Shown here: positions 28,268 through 36,681 of the stretch, piece after piece | Layout: each line of letters starts with the position of its first letter | How positions within the stretch are numbered: the first letter of the stretch is position 1 | Source: Aestuariimicrobium kwangyangense DSM 21549 | GTDB lineage: Bacteria; Actinomycetota; Actinomycetes; Propionibacteriales; Propionibacteriaceae | NCBI RefSeq assembly: GCF_000421525.1 | Contig: NZ_ATXE01000001.1 | Span: 496,001 to 560,000, forward strand | Direction of reading: 5' to 3' | DNA: 64,000 nucleotides | Translations under genes and position numbers: made by a program | The notes under the pieces: generated by a model | What the model saw: the letters and a program-made list of their open reading frames with translations, nothing else | Told to the model about the DNA's origin: nothing | Databases searched by the model: none

Positions 28268-29313
28268 GTTCGGTCGAGCTGGTCGACGATCCCGTCGACC
28301 AGCTCGACCACCTCTCGGGATCCGCTCACCGGGCCGGCAGCCAGCCTGCCGTCGGTGCCGAGCAGCACCGCCCCGGGCAGTCCACGCACCAGGTTCAACT
28401 GCGACCACAACTGGCGCTGGTGGTCGAGCAACAGGTCATCGGGCGGCAGGTCGAAGGCACGCCTCAGCAGCACCGGTTCGGTCGGCGTGAACACCATGAT
28501 CCGCAGCGGAGCGAGCCGCTGCCGCCACTCGGGCAACAGCACAGCCACCTCGGCCACCGACGCGCAGGTGCAGTCCATGCCCAGCAGGAGCACCGCAGAT
28601 TCGCGGGTCAGGTCGGCCAGGGAACGCGGACGACCGTCGTGGGTCAGCAGGGTCGCCGGCGGGAACGTGGTGCCCAGGTGGGGGAGCGGTTCCTCGTCCA
28701 CCCCACCGGTCGGGGGGAGGTCCCACGGGTCAGCCCCTGCCCGCCCTCGCACGCGCCCGCGCTCCCGAGCCCGGTCCTCGTCCCGCTCCTCACCTCCAGG
28801 AGCAGGCAGGGCGACCAGCACGAGCACTGCCGCGCCGAGGAGGGCAGCGAGCAGCCACCACCCCTCGTCCCGATTCAACGAACCCAGTGCACCCGGCACC
28901 CAGAAGCCGCGCGCCGTGGCGACCACCAGCCAGCCGGCCAGCACCACCAGCAACAGGTTCCGCACGAGGGTCTTGGCCGAGACCCGCTGGTCACCGATGC
29001 GTCCGAAGCACCCGCAGGTCGGCCGCACGGGGAAGGTCAGGGCGCGGCCGATCACGGCCAGATAGCAGACGAACAGCACCGCCGCGGCAACGGCGGGCAC
29101 CACGGCCAGCGGGCGGGGAGTGACCAGCACCAGCGCCGCCAGCACCAGTTCGCCGATCGGCAGAGCCGTCGTGAACCAGCCGGCCGCCAGGAATCGGGGC
29201 AGGCGAAGCATCCGGATCGACGACAGCGTCGCCCCTCGGTCACGCAGCTTGGCGACGCCGCTGAGCGCCAGCACCCCGCTGAGCACCATGGCCACGAGCA
29301 TGGACGCGTTCAT
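28240..29313 (-). CDS. MauE/DoxX-type membrane protein with thioredoxin-like C-terminus
   Basis: The protein has 357 residues. The N-terminal half has four to five membrane segments and the MauE-like pattern SGVAKLRDR...RPTCGCFGRIG. After a charged linker, the C-terminal half (LGTTFPPATLLTHDGRPRSL, LLLGMDCTCASVAEV, GLPGAVLLGTDGRL) resembles the TlpA/peroxiredoxin fold, with Cys in CTC rather than CxxC. MauE relatives pass electrons to extracytoplasmic thiol proteins, so a redox or thiol-maintenance role is likely. Its last 28 bases overlap the end of the ABC exporter gene on the other strand. Confidence 0.7.
   Translation of the reverse strand: MNASMLVAMVLSGVLALSGVAKLRDRGATLSSIRMLRLPRFLAAGWFTTALPIGELVLAALVLVTPRPLAVVPAVAAAVLFVCYLAVIGRALTFPVRPTCGCFGRIGDQRVSAKTLVRNLLLVVLAGWLVVATARGFWVPGALGSLNRDEGWWLLAALLGAAVLVLVALPAPGGEERDEDRARERGRVRGRAGADPWDLPPTGGVDEEPLPHLGTTFPPATLLTHDGRPRSLADLTRESAVLLLGMDCTCASVAEVAVLLPEWRQRLAPLRIMVFTPTEPVLLRRAFDLPPDDLLLDHQRQLWSQLNLVRGLPGAVLLGTDGRLAAGPVSGSREVVELVDGIVDQLDRTQASDSTQA
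28272..28309 (+). terminator. Hairpin behind the ABC exporter, inside the convergent gene
   Basis: GGTCGAGCTGGTCGAC, loop GATCCC and its exact complement form a perfect 16-bp stem starting 5 bases after the exporter stop. It is also coding sequence of the opposite gene (ELVDGIVDQLD). Confidence 0.55.
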
Positions 29314-29352
29314 GGCCGCAATCTATCGTCGGCGGGCTCCGGGGCGACACGG

Positions 29353-29389
29353 CACGACCCCCGGACGAGGGTCTCGTCCGGGGGTCGTG
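29353..29389 (-). terminator. Strong hairpin after the FG-GAP nucleotidase gene
   Basis: CACGACCCCCGGACGAG, loop GGT and the exact complement form a perfect 17-bp stem, 24 bases downstream of the nucleotidase stop on the minus strand and 40 bases before the start of the MauE-like gene. Confidence 0.7.
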
Positions 29390-29413
29390 GACCCGGTGGT
29401 GCTGATGCTCGGA

Positions 29414-32188
29414 TCAGGCCAGTTCGTCGGTGGCGTTGAAGCCAGTCGCGACCTTGACGGCCGGACCCCAGGAGGTGTGGCCGGTGTTGGTGTAGCTGTA
29501 CAGCTCACCGGAGCCGTTGACGCCGAGCAGGTCGAGGCGACCGTCGCCGTTCACGTCGCCAGCCGACAGGGCATGGGTGAACCCGTTCCAGTGCTGCCCG
29601 ACCTGACGGTTCAGGCTCAGCTGCCCGGTCTTGCCGGAGGTGTACAGGAACAGCGCGTAGTCGCCCTTGCGCACGGCCAGCACGTCAGGCAGTCCGTCGC
29701 CGCTGAAGTCGCCGACGGTGAAGACGTGCTCCATGCCGTTCCAGTTCTGACCCATCTTGGTGGTGCCGGTCAGCGCCTTCGCGGTGAGCAGGAAGCGGTA
29801 GAGCGTGCCGTCGACATGACGACCCACCAGGTACTGGCTGGACGAACCGCCCAGGCCCTGGATCGCGAACATCTGCGAGATGGCACCGAAGCCGCGTCCG
29901 ACCTGCACCTGCTGGTCGAGCCCACCCTTGGCGTTGCCGGTGTGCAGCCACATGGTGTTGTCGGCGTGACGCACGATGGCGTCGGGACGACGGTCACCGT
30001 TCACGTCTGCGATCTTCACCACGGCCGTGGCACCGGCGATCGACCCGACACTGTCACCGACACGGCTGAACGAGAAGCTCGACCCCTCCCACAGGGCGAG
30101 GCTGCCGTCGGCCTGCAGCTGCCACAGATCGGCCTGACCGTCACCGGTCACGTCGCCGTAGACACCGGAGGCGGGGAACCCGGCCGGGCTCGGCACGGTC
30201 AGGGCGACGCTGAGACGAGCCTTCGTCCCCGTGGCGGACGAGACGAGCCGCAACTCGCCGGTTCCCGAGGTGTACCCGGCGTTCTTGGGCACCGTGATCG
30301 ACACGGTGGCCTTGCCGTCGGTCACGGTGGCGGTGCCGACCTTCACCTGCCGGTCGTCCTTGGCGAACCAGACGTCCAGGGTGGTGTTGGCGACGGCGCC
30401 CGGGGTCATGAAGTCGAGCGTGTCGGGGTCGACACCATCGGTCTTCGGCACACCCACGGTCAGGGTCGCGGCGGTACCAGCGGTCAGGCTGGTGGGGGCG
30501 TCGGTCACCGAGACGGCCTGCTTGGCGAAGCTGGGCGAGATGGTGCCCTTCGACTTGAGCCAGTTCACCCAGGCCTCGAGGTCGATCCGGCCCGAGTCGG
30601 TGCGGGTGTCGGGGTGGGCGGCCATGGTGCGGAAGTTGTCGCCGCCCGCGACCAGGAACGATCCGGAGCCGACCGTGTAGGTGGCTGCCGGGTTGATCGG
30701 GGATCCGTTCACGAAGATGCCGGTGATGCGGTCACCCTCGGGGCGGGTCTCGTCGTAGGTGTAGGTGACGTTCTTCGACAGGCCGAGCTGCAGGTACGGA
30801 CGACTGGGCACGTTGCCATTGGCGTCTCGTTGCCACTGCTCCTCGAGCACCTTCTTGACCTCGGCACCGGAGAGTTTGGTGGTCATCAGGGTGTTGGCGA
30901 AGGGGAGGACGAGGGCGGCCTCCTCGTAGGTGATCGGGCCGGCATTGAGGTCGGCGCGGGTTCCCCCGGGGTTCTGGATGCCGATGAAGGTCGGATCGCC
31001 CTTGCCCAGGGTTTCCGCGAACATCTGGGCGACCAGGTTGTTCAGGGCGCCCTCGTTGTTGCGGGCGCCCGCGCTGCCGTCGGAACCGTAGCCACGGGTG
31101 ACCGCTGCCGAGGCGTTGCCGATCTGCACCGAGCCGATCTGGGAGGCCTTGGTGGCCGCGTCGTCGTTGATCTGCTTGATCGTGGCGATCGCCGGAAGGC
31201 TGGTGTCGGCGGTCACCTTGGTGACGTCGATCATCGTCGGGAGGCTGCTGCACAGGGTGTTGGTGGTGGTGTCGACCTTGAGGTCGAGCTGCAGCAACTT
31301 CTCGCCGTACGAACCGGCCTGTGCAAGCGGACGACCGTCGGCGGTCGTCCACAGGTAGGTCTGGTGGGTGTGCGCGTTCAGCACGATGTCGGCCTTGGGT
31401 GTCACCCCCTGGTAGATCGGCCCGAAGTTGTTGGGGGAGGCGGCGGCATTCGCGGCCGCCGTGCTGGTCCCGTCGGCGGCCCCCTCGTGGAGGGCCATGA
31501 TGACGATGTCGGCCTCGCCGTTGTTCGGGTCGCCGTCCTTGAGCTGGTCGGCAACCTTGTTGGCGGCGGCCACCGGCTCCTCGATGGTCAGCCCGGTCAG
31601 TCCGTCGGGTGAGACCAGCGATGGCAGGTCGCCGGTGACCGCGCCCACGATGCCGATGGTGAGACCACCCTTGGTGACCGTCGTGTATGCCTTCAGCGGT
31701 GCGGGCACGGCGCCGGTGCCGTCGACCACATTCGCGGCCAGGTAGGGGAAGACGGACGCGACGTCGGGGACGACGCGGTCCCGGAGGTCGGACCAACCCT
31801 TGTCGAACTCGTGGTTGCCTGCGGCGGCGGCCTCGACCTTGGCCGCCTTCAGGACGTCGAGGGTGGGCTGGTCGTCCTGCGAGGCCGAGACGAAGGTGGA
31901 GCCACCGATGTTGTCGCCGGCGCTGAGCAGCAGCACGTGGTCGCTGCCCTGGGCGACGCGCGCCTTCTCGACGGGCGTGAACAGCGCTGCGGCCGCGTTG
32001 ACGCGTCCGTGGAAGTCGTTGAAGTCGAACACCGAGATGGTGTCGTTGGGCGTGCAGGTGGCGGCCGGGGCGAGGGGCCCCTGCGGCTGCTGCGGCGCTG
32101 CGGTGGCCGTCAGGCTGGCCGTCGAGAGCAGAATGGCCGAGGCCAGACCTCCCACGGCGAGCCGACGTGCGCGGGCACTGTCAACCAT
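29414..32188 (-). CDS. Secreted 5'-nucleotidase-type metallophosphatase with FG-GAP repeats
   Basis: The protein has 924 residues from ATG 32188 (GGAG at a good distance). A Sec signal (ARRLAVGGLASAILLSTASL) precedes the metallophosphatase domain: VFDFNDFHGRV, SAGDNIGGSTF, GNHEFDKG and NAHTHQTY. A 5'-nucleotidase C-terminal domain follows. Residues from about 670 carry FG-GAP/VCBS-type repeats with Ca-binding loops: GDVTGDGQADLW, DVNGDRRPDAIV, GDFSGDGLPDVL and GDVNGDGRLDLL. No LPxTG or membrane anchor is seen, so it is probably released or held by the repeats. It probably dephosphorylates extracellular nucleotides. Confidence 0.9.
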   Translation of the reverse strand: MVDSARARRLAVGGLASAILLSTASLTATAAPQQPQGPLAPAATCTPNDTISVFDFNDFHGRVNAAAALFTPVEKARVAQGSDHVLLLSAGDNIGGSTFVSASQDDQPTLDVLKAAKVEAAAAGNHEFDKGWSDLRDRVVPDVASVFPYLAANVVDGTGAVPAPLKAYTTVTKGGLTIGIVGAVTGDLPSLVSPDGLTGLTIEEPVAAANKVADQLKDGDPNNGEADIVIMALHEGAADGTSTAAANAAASPNNFGPIYQGVTPKADIVLNAHTHQTYLWTTADGRPLAQAGSYGEKLLQLDLKVDTTTNTLCSSLPTMIDVTKVTADTSLPAIATIKQINDDAATKASQIGSVQIGNASAAVTRGYGSDGSAGARNNEGALNNLVAQMFAETLGKGDPTFIGIQNPGGTRADLNAGPITYEEAALVLPFANTLMTTKLSGAEVKKVLEEQWQRDANGNVPSRPYLQLGLSKNVTYTYDETRPEGDRITGIFVNGSPINPAATYTVGSGSFLVAGGDNFRTMAAHPDTRTDSGRIDLEAWVNWLKSKGTISPSFAKQAVSVTDAPTSLTAGTAATLTVGVPKTDGVDPDTLDFMTPGAVANTTLDVWFAKDDRQVKVGTATVTDGKATVSITVPKNAGYTSGTGELRLVSSATGTKARLSVALTVPSPAGFPASGVYGDVTGDGQADLWQLQADGSLALWEGSSFSFSRVGDSVGSIAGATAVVKIADVNGDRRPDAIVRHADNTMWLHTGNAKGGLDQQVQVGRGFGAISQMFAIQGLGGSSSQYLVGRHVDGTLYRFLLTAKALTGTTKMGQNWNGMEHVFTVGDFSGDGLPDVLAVRKGDYALFLYTSGKTGQLSLNRQVGQHWNGFTHALSAGDVNGDGRLDLLGVNGSGELYSYTNTGHTSWGPAVKVATGFNATDELA

Positions 32189-32389
32189 GTTGTCTCCAGG
32201 AAGTGAGCTGAACGGGCGACCGTGCGCCCCGAGCGGCCAGACATCGGCCGCTCCCACCCAATCAGGCCACGGTGTCGCACGGGCAGCCCTCGTGACGAGG
32301 TTTCACGAACTGTTCACGTGCTGTCATCCGGGTGTCCGGCCCTTGCCCGTCCCTCCACCGAGAGCACCAGCCCAAGCGCCAGCCCCAGC

Positions 32390-32461
32390 GCAAACCCTCA
32401 CCCTCTGGTCAAACTGCTGCGTCAGAACGCGCGCGAGTTCGTCCCAACGGTGAGAGTTCGC
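32390..32461. repeat. REP-like inverted repeat, copy A
   Basis: The left arm GCAAACCCTCACCCTCTGG and the right arm CCAACGGTGAGAGTTCGC are imperfect complements about 35 bases apart. The same arms recur at 58458-58525. The whole gap 32189-32519 otherwise shows no gene. Confidence 0.5.
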
Positions 32462-32519
32462 GGGCTTCACCGGGCCCGAGGGCCGGACGGCGGGTGCGCG
32501 GGCGAAAGGACGACCGCAC

Positions 32520-33116
32520 TCAGCCTCGGGGCAGCGCGCCGATCGCCTCGAGCCAGGCACGGGTGTCATCGTCCGAGGTCCAGTGGTGGGCGTGCCAACC
32601 CGAGGCGATGGCACCGTGCACGTTGAGCAGCTTGTCGTCGATGAACCACAGGTCACCCGGGTCGAGGTCGAGGGTGCGGGCCACGTGGGCGAAGATCTCG
32701 AGCTCGGGCTTGGCGACCCCGAGCACTCCGGAGACGAACAGCGGGCCCACCAGGTCGCGCCACTCGGCGCGGTCGATCGCCTCGTACATGTCGACGGGGG
32801 CGTTCGACAGGATCGCCGTGGGCACGCCGGCGGCGTGCAGGTCGGCCAGGATCTGGCGGGCACTGGGGCGGATCCGGGCCCACGCGTCGGAGTCAGCGGT
32901 GCCGAGCCGGTCCGCCAGCTCGGGCGAGACCTCCACCCCGAGGGCGGCGCCCACCCTGGTCCAGTACTCCAGGTTTCCGGAGCCCTCGTCGTAGGCCTGC
33001 CGGTGGGCCCAGTACGGGCCGATCAGCGCCTCCACGTCGACGCCGAGCAGCTGGGCGGTGTCGAGTTCCTTGTGGTCGGGTTCGGCCAACACCCCGCCGA
33101 GGTCAAAGACGATCAT
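32520..33116 (-). CDS. HAD-superfamily hydrolase
   Basis: The protein has 198 residues from ATG 33116. Motif I is VFDLGGVLAE (Asp, then G instead of the usual second Asp, as in HAD-IA YihX-like enzymes), motif II is ILSNAPVDM, the motif III lysine is in VAKPELEIF, and motif IV is LWFIDDKLLNV. It is a probable cytoplasmic sugar- or haloacid-type phosphatase; the substrate is unknown. Its ATG overlaps the stop of the upstream hemY-like gene (ATGA), so the two are translationally coupled. Confidence 0.85.
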   Translation of the reverse strand: MIVFDLGGVLAEPDHKELDTAQLLGVDVEALIGPYWAHRQAYDEGSGNLEYWTRVGAALGVEVSPELADRLGTADSDAWARIRPSARQILADLHAAGVPTAILSNAPVDMYEAIDRAEWRDLVGPLFVSGVLGVAKPELEIFAHVARTLDLDPGDLWFIDDKLLNVHGAIASGWHAHHWTSDDDTRAWLEAIGALPRG

Positions 33117-34600
33117 GCCGTCATCCTTGCAAACTCGAGGACCTCGTCGGCGACCGCTCGACCGGCCTTCACCGTCGAGCCGATCCCGAGACCGTCGACC
33201 GCCGATCCGGCCAGGTGCACGCCCGGGGCGGCGTCGGCCAGCGAGGCACGCGCCCGGGCGATGCGTCCCAGGTGTCCGGGGCCGAGCTGAGGCATGCCCT
33301 GCGGGTAGCGCGCCACCGCCGAGAACGAGGGATGTGCCGTCAGACCTGTGAGGGCGGCCAGTTCGCTGGTGCACCGGGCGACCAGTTCCTCGTCCGAGAG
33401 TGAGGTGGCGAGCTGGTGGGTCGATCGTCCGACCGAGACCCTCACCAGGTGGTGCTCGGCCTCGTCGAGGGTCGGCCACTTGCGGCCGAGGTTGGTCATG
33501 GCCTTCGCCGTGATCGTCTGGGCGGGGCTCAGCATGAGGCCGTTGTACCGCGTCAACACGTCATTGGTCGCCGCGTCGGCGCGGTCATAGCCCAGCACGA
33601 CGGTGGCAACGGAGGCCCGTCGCACCCAGGCCATCGCCAGCCCGACCTCGCGGCACAGGGTCCTGGTCAGGTCATGGGTGACGCCAGCAGGGGTGGCCAG
33701 CACGACTTGGTCGGCGGGGAACACCTCGTCCCCCGAGCGGACGAGCCAACCGTCCCCGTCCCGCTCGAGGGCGGTGGCGGGGGTGTTGGTCCGTACCGTG
33801 AACCCAGCCCCCGACACGAGCGCGTCCACCAGCGTGGTCAGCCCGCCCGGCAGGGACGCGAACAGGGGCAGCGCCGAAGCTGCGGGCCGATCGCCGGCCG
33901 CACCCGCATGCGGTCCCCGCAGCCGGGAACGCTTCCGCCAGGACGTCCGCAGCGCCTGCAGCAGCAGCGATCGTCCCTGGGTCACCACCGGCACCAACTG
34001 GGGCGCCGTCTCAGCGACACCCAGCCCGTGCACGTTGCCCGAGTGCAGATTGCCGAGCAGCGGTTCGACGAAGCGCTCGACGACCTCGACCCCGAAGCGG
34101 TGGCCGATGAAGGCGCCGACCGAGATGTTGCCGGTGATGCGACGCCGCGCCTTGATCGGTTCCAGACCGGCTCGAAGCAGACCGCGGGTCGACATCACGC
34201 CTGACTTCACCACGGGCCAGACCTGGGTGGGTCCTGCTGGTCCGACACCGGCGGGCAGCGGGACGAGTCGTCCGCGGCTCAACAGGGCCGAGGTGCCCGG
34301 ACGAGCACCGACGACCTCGTCGGCCAGGCCGAGTTCACGCACGAGTGCAGCCACGTGTGGTGCTCCCAGGTGCATCGATTCGGCGCCGACGTCGACCCTG
34401 ACGGTGCCGCCACCACGGCGGGGTGCCTCGATCGCCTCGAGCTGCCCGCCCACCCGGTCGGCGGCCTCGAGCACGGTCACCTGACAGGTGGCGGCGAGTT
34501 GGCGGGCGGCCACCAGCCCGGTCAGACCTCCGCCGACGATCACCACCCGAGGGCGCGAGTTCAGGGTGGACAGGTCGCCGGCTTCGGGGGAGGGGTGCAC
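33113..34600 (-). CDS. hemY: Coproporphyrinogen/protoporphyrinogen oxidase (HemY type)
   Basis: The protein has 495 residues from GTG 34600. The FAD-binding N-terminus is VVIVGGGLTGLVAARQLA followed by VLEAADRVGGQL; the C-terminus GVHLAGSAVDGLGIGSTVKAG is the second FAD motif of this family. In actinobacteria the enzyme (also named CgoX) oxidises coproporphyrinogen III in the coproporphyrin-dependent haem route. No hemH, hemE or hemQ lies nearby; the gene is paired instead with a HAD hydrolase. It has a leaderless start. Confidence 0.88.
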   Translation of the reverse strand: MHPSPEAGDLSTLNSRPRVVIVGGGLTGLVAARQLAATCQVTVLEAADRVGGQLEAIEAPRRGGGTVRVDVGAESMHLGAPHVAALVRELGLADEVVGARPGTSALLSRGRLVPLPAGVGPAGPTQVWPVVKSGVMSTRGLLRAGLEPIKARRRITGNISVGAFIGHRFGVEVVERFVEPLLGNLHSGNVHGLGVAETAPQLVPVVTQGRSLLLQALRTSWRKRSRLRGPHAGAAGDRPAASALPLFASLPGGLTTLVDALVSGAGFTVRTNTPATALERDGDGWLVRSGDEVFPADQVVLATPAGVTHDLTRTLCREVGLAMAWVRRASVATVVLGYDRADAATNDVLTRYNGLMLSPAQTITAKAMTNLGRKWPTLDEAEHHLVRVSVGRSTHQLATSLSDEELVARCTSELAALTGLTAHPSFSAVARYPQGMPQLGPGHLGRIARARASLADAAPGVHLAGSAVDGLGIGSTVKAGRAVADEVLEFARMTA

Positions 34601-34607
34601 CCTCGGA

Positions 34608-34613
34608 ACTCTA
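34608..34613 (-). promoter_or_regulatory. -10 box of hemY
   Basis: TAGAGT lies 7 bases before GTG 34600 on the minus strand, in the leaderless layout. Confidence 0.5.
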
Positions 34614-34666
34614 GTCGGCCGTGTCGGTGCGGTGGCAGGCCGGGGTGGCCCCAGCCGGCGCCCGGA

Positions 34667-35368
34667 TCAGTCGCCGGCCGGGCCGGCGGGCCGGTAGTGG
34701 CGCTGGGTGCGGTTCGGCACCATGCCGTGCTCCATCCCCCACGCCACCGCCTGTGAGCGGCGGACGACGCCGATCTTGCGGTAGGCGGAGCGGATGTAGG
34801 ACTTCACCGAGTTGGGGCTGAGGAACACCGATCGCGCGATGTCGGCGTTCGTGTGCCCCTGGGTGATCAGCGCGATCATCTCGGCCTCGCGCTGGGTCAG
34901 GCCCGCATCGGCGCCCGGCCACCGAGCCGGATCGGCCGGCAACTCGTCATCGGGGCCCTGGGCGAAGACCTCCGGGTCACTGACGACGGTCTCGCCGGCG
35001 TGCACGGCCTCGATCGCCTCGACCAGCGCCTCGCCACTGATGGTCTTCGAGATCACTCCGCGCACACCCGAGTCGAGTGCCTTGCTGACCAGGCCGGGGT
35101 CGGCCTTCCAGGTGTAGAGGACGGCACGGACCCCGCGGTTGTCGTGGGCCACCTCGGCCGCCGTCCGCAGTCCGGACAGGTCTCGTCCGAAGCTGTCGTA
35201 GAGGGCCACGTCGACATCGGGGGACACCTCCGTGTCCTGGATCACCATTTCGACGACGTTCACCCTCGACTGGAAGGGGGCGAGCATGGCGCGGAGCCCT
35301 TCGACGACCAGCGGGTAGTCGTTGACCAGGGCGACTCTGATGGGGGAGACAGCTTCGGACACGCGCAT
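34667..35368 (-). CDS. LuxR/NarL-type response regulator
   Basis: The protein has 233 residues. The receiver keeps the acidic pocket (VALVNDYP), the phospho-acceptor Asp in VALYDSFG and the Lys in GVISKTIS. The C-terminal HTH is LTQREAEMIALITQGHTNAD...SVFLSPNSVKSYIRSAYRKIGV. No sensor kinase is adjacent, so it is an orphan regulator. It is divergent from the 2-oxoacid dehydrogenase operon with 176 bp between, but the palindrome there looks like a TetR-type site and not a direct target of this protein. Confidence 0.88.
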   Translation of the reverse strand: MRVSEAVSPIRVALVNDYPLVVEGLRAMLAPFQSRVNVVEMVIQDTEVSPDVDVALYDSFGRDLSGLRTAAEVAHDNRGVRAVLYTWKADPGLVSKALDSGVRGVISKTISGEALVEAIEAVHAGETVVSDPEVFAQGPDDELPADPARWPGADAGLTQREAEMIALITQGHTNADIARSVFLSPNSVKSYIRSAYRKIGVVRRSQAVAWGMEHGMVPNRTQRHYRPAGPAGD

Positions 35369-35480
35369 ATCATCCCACGTCGGAGCCGAATCGCACGCTC
35401 AGGGACGCACTGTCAGGCATTGTTGGATCACCACAATCAGGATCGGCTGGATTGGTGACTTCCCGACACTCCCCGGGCAA

Positions 35481-35502
35481 TTACCTACGCTAGCGTAGGT
35501 AA
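35481..35502. promoter_or_regulatory. Perfect 22-bp palindromic operator before the dehydrogenase operon
   Basis: TTACCTACGCT is followed directly by its exact reverse complement. The centre contains TACGCT/TAGCGT, which may be the -10 box, so a bound dimer would block transcription. The site lies 42 bases before ATG 35545. Its form suits a TetR-family repressor; no such gene is in the window. Confidence 0.7.
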
Positions 35503-35544
35503 CCAGCTGATCACGGCGTGACTGACTTGTCGGAAGGATGGGAC

Positions 35545-36681
35545 ATGTCCCAACTGGGTGCGGATCACCACTCCCGAGGACTCGAACGAGACCCCAGTGA
35601 CATGGTGCAGCTGCTCACTCCCGAGGGTGAACGGGTGGAACACCCCGACTTCTCGTGGCACGGCACCGAGGACGACCTGCGGCGCATGTATCGGGACATG
35701 GTCATCGCTCGCCGCTACGACCTTGAGGGCACGGCGCTGCAGCGTCACGGCGAGCTGGGCCTGTGGCCGCCGCTGCAGGGGCAGGAGGCCGCGCAGGTGG
35801 GTGCCTCGCACGCGTTGAACGACCGTGACTACATCTTCCCCACCTACCGTGAGCACGCCGTCGCCCTGCACCGCGGGGTCGACCCGGCTGACATGTTGGC
35901 GTTGTGGCGCGGCACCACGATGGGTGTCTGGGACACCAAGGGCACCGGCTTCTTCCAGTACGGCATCGTGATCGGGTCGCAGACCCTGCACGCCACCGGC
36001 TACGCGATGGGCATGCAACTCGACGGCATGGTCGGAAACCCCGACCCCGACCACAACGGGGCCGTGCTCGCGTTCCACGGCGACGGTGCCTCGAGCCAGG
36101 GTGACGTCAACGAGGCCTACGTGTTCGCCGCGAGCTACAACTCACCCGTGGTCTTCTTCTGCCAGAACAACCAGTGGGCGATCTCGGAGCCGATCTCCCG
36201 CCAGACCCGCATCCCCCTCTACCAGCGTGCTCAGGGTTTCGGCTTCCCCGGCATCCGGGTCGACGGCAACGACGTGCTCGCCGTGAACGCCGTGACCGCC
36301 TGGGCCATGGAGCGGGCCAGGCAGGGGCAGGGGCCGGCCTTCATCGAGGCCTTCACCTATCGCATGGGCGCCCACACCACCTCGGACGACCCGTCGAAGT
36401 ACCGCCTCGCCGAGGAGACCGAGCACTGGCGGCTCAAGGACCCGATCGAGCGCCTCAGGGTCCACTTGACCCGCAACGGGCTGATCGACGACGACTGGCT
36501 GCACGCGCTGGAGCAGGAGGCGGACGAGTTCGGTGCCAGCGTGCGGGCCGCCTGTCACGGGCTCACCAATCCCGACCTGGAGCAGATCTTCGCCCAGACC
36601 TACGCCGACATCACCCCACCGCTGGTGGCCCAACGGGCCGAGCACGTGGCGTGGGTGTCGAGCTTCGAAGGAGGCAAGTGA
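35545..36681 (+). CDS. pdhA: 2-oxoacid dehydrogenase E1 component, alpha subunit
   Basis: The protein has 378 residues from ATG 35545, preceded by GGAAGG at 7 bases; an in-frame GTG at 35518 has no such site. The thiamine-diphosphate motif runs from GDGASSQGDVNEA to CQNNQWAIS. YRMGAHTTSDDPSKYR is the conserved loop of E1-alpha. It decarboxylates pyruvate or branched-chain 2-oxoacids with the beta subunit encoded next. Sequence alone does not decide between PDH (pdhA) and BCKDH (bkdA); the heterodimeric layout with a single-lipoyl E2 fits either. Confidence 0.9.
   Translation: MSQLGADHHSRGLERDPSDMVQLLTPEGERVEHPDFSWHGTEDDLRRMYRDMVIARRYDLEGTALQRHGELGLWPPLQGQEAAQVGASHALNDRDYIFPTYREHAVALHRGVDPADMLALWRGTTMGVWDTKGTGFFQYGIVIGSQTLHATGYAMGMQLDGMVGNPDPDHNGAVLAFHGDGASSQGDVNEAYVFAASYNSPVVFFCQNNQWAISEPISRQTRIPLYQRAQGFGFPGIRVDGNDVLAVNAVTAWAMERARQGQGPAFIEAFTYRMGAHTTSDDPSKYRLAEETEHWRLKDPIERLRVHLTRNGLIDDDWLHALEQEADEFGASVRAACHGLTNPDLEQIFAQTYADITPPLVAQRAEHVAWVSSFEGGK

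Noticed and set aside
29120-31612. Open frame of about 830 codons opposite the FG-GAP nucleotidase
   Set aside because: Same shadow effect; low-complexity composition, and it runs across an intergenic terminator.
36174-36680. Upstream extension of E1-beta inside E1-alpha
   Set aside because: E1-beta homology starts at the ATG at 36681 with a TGATG junction; the extension is a frame shadow of E1-alpha.
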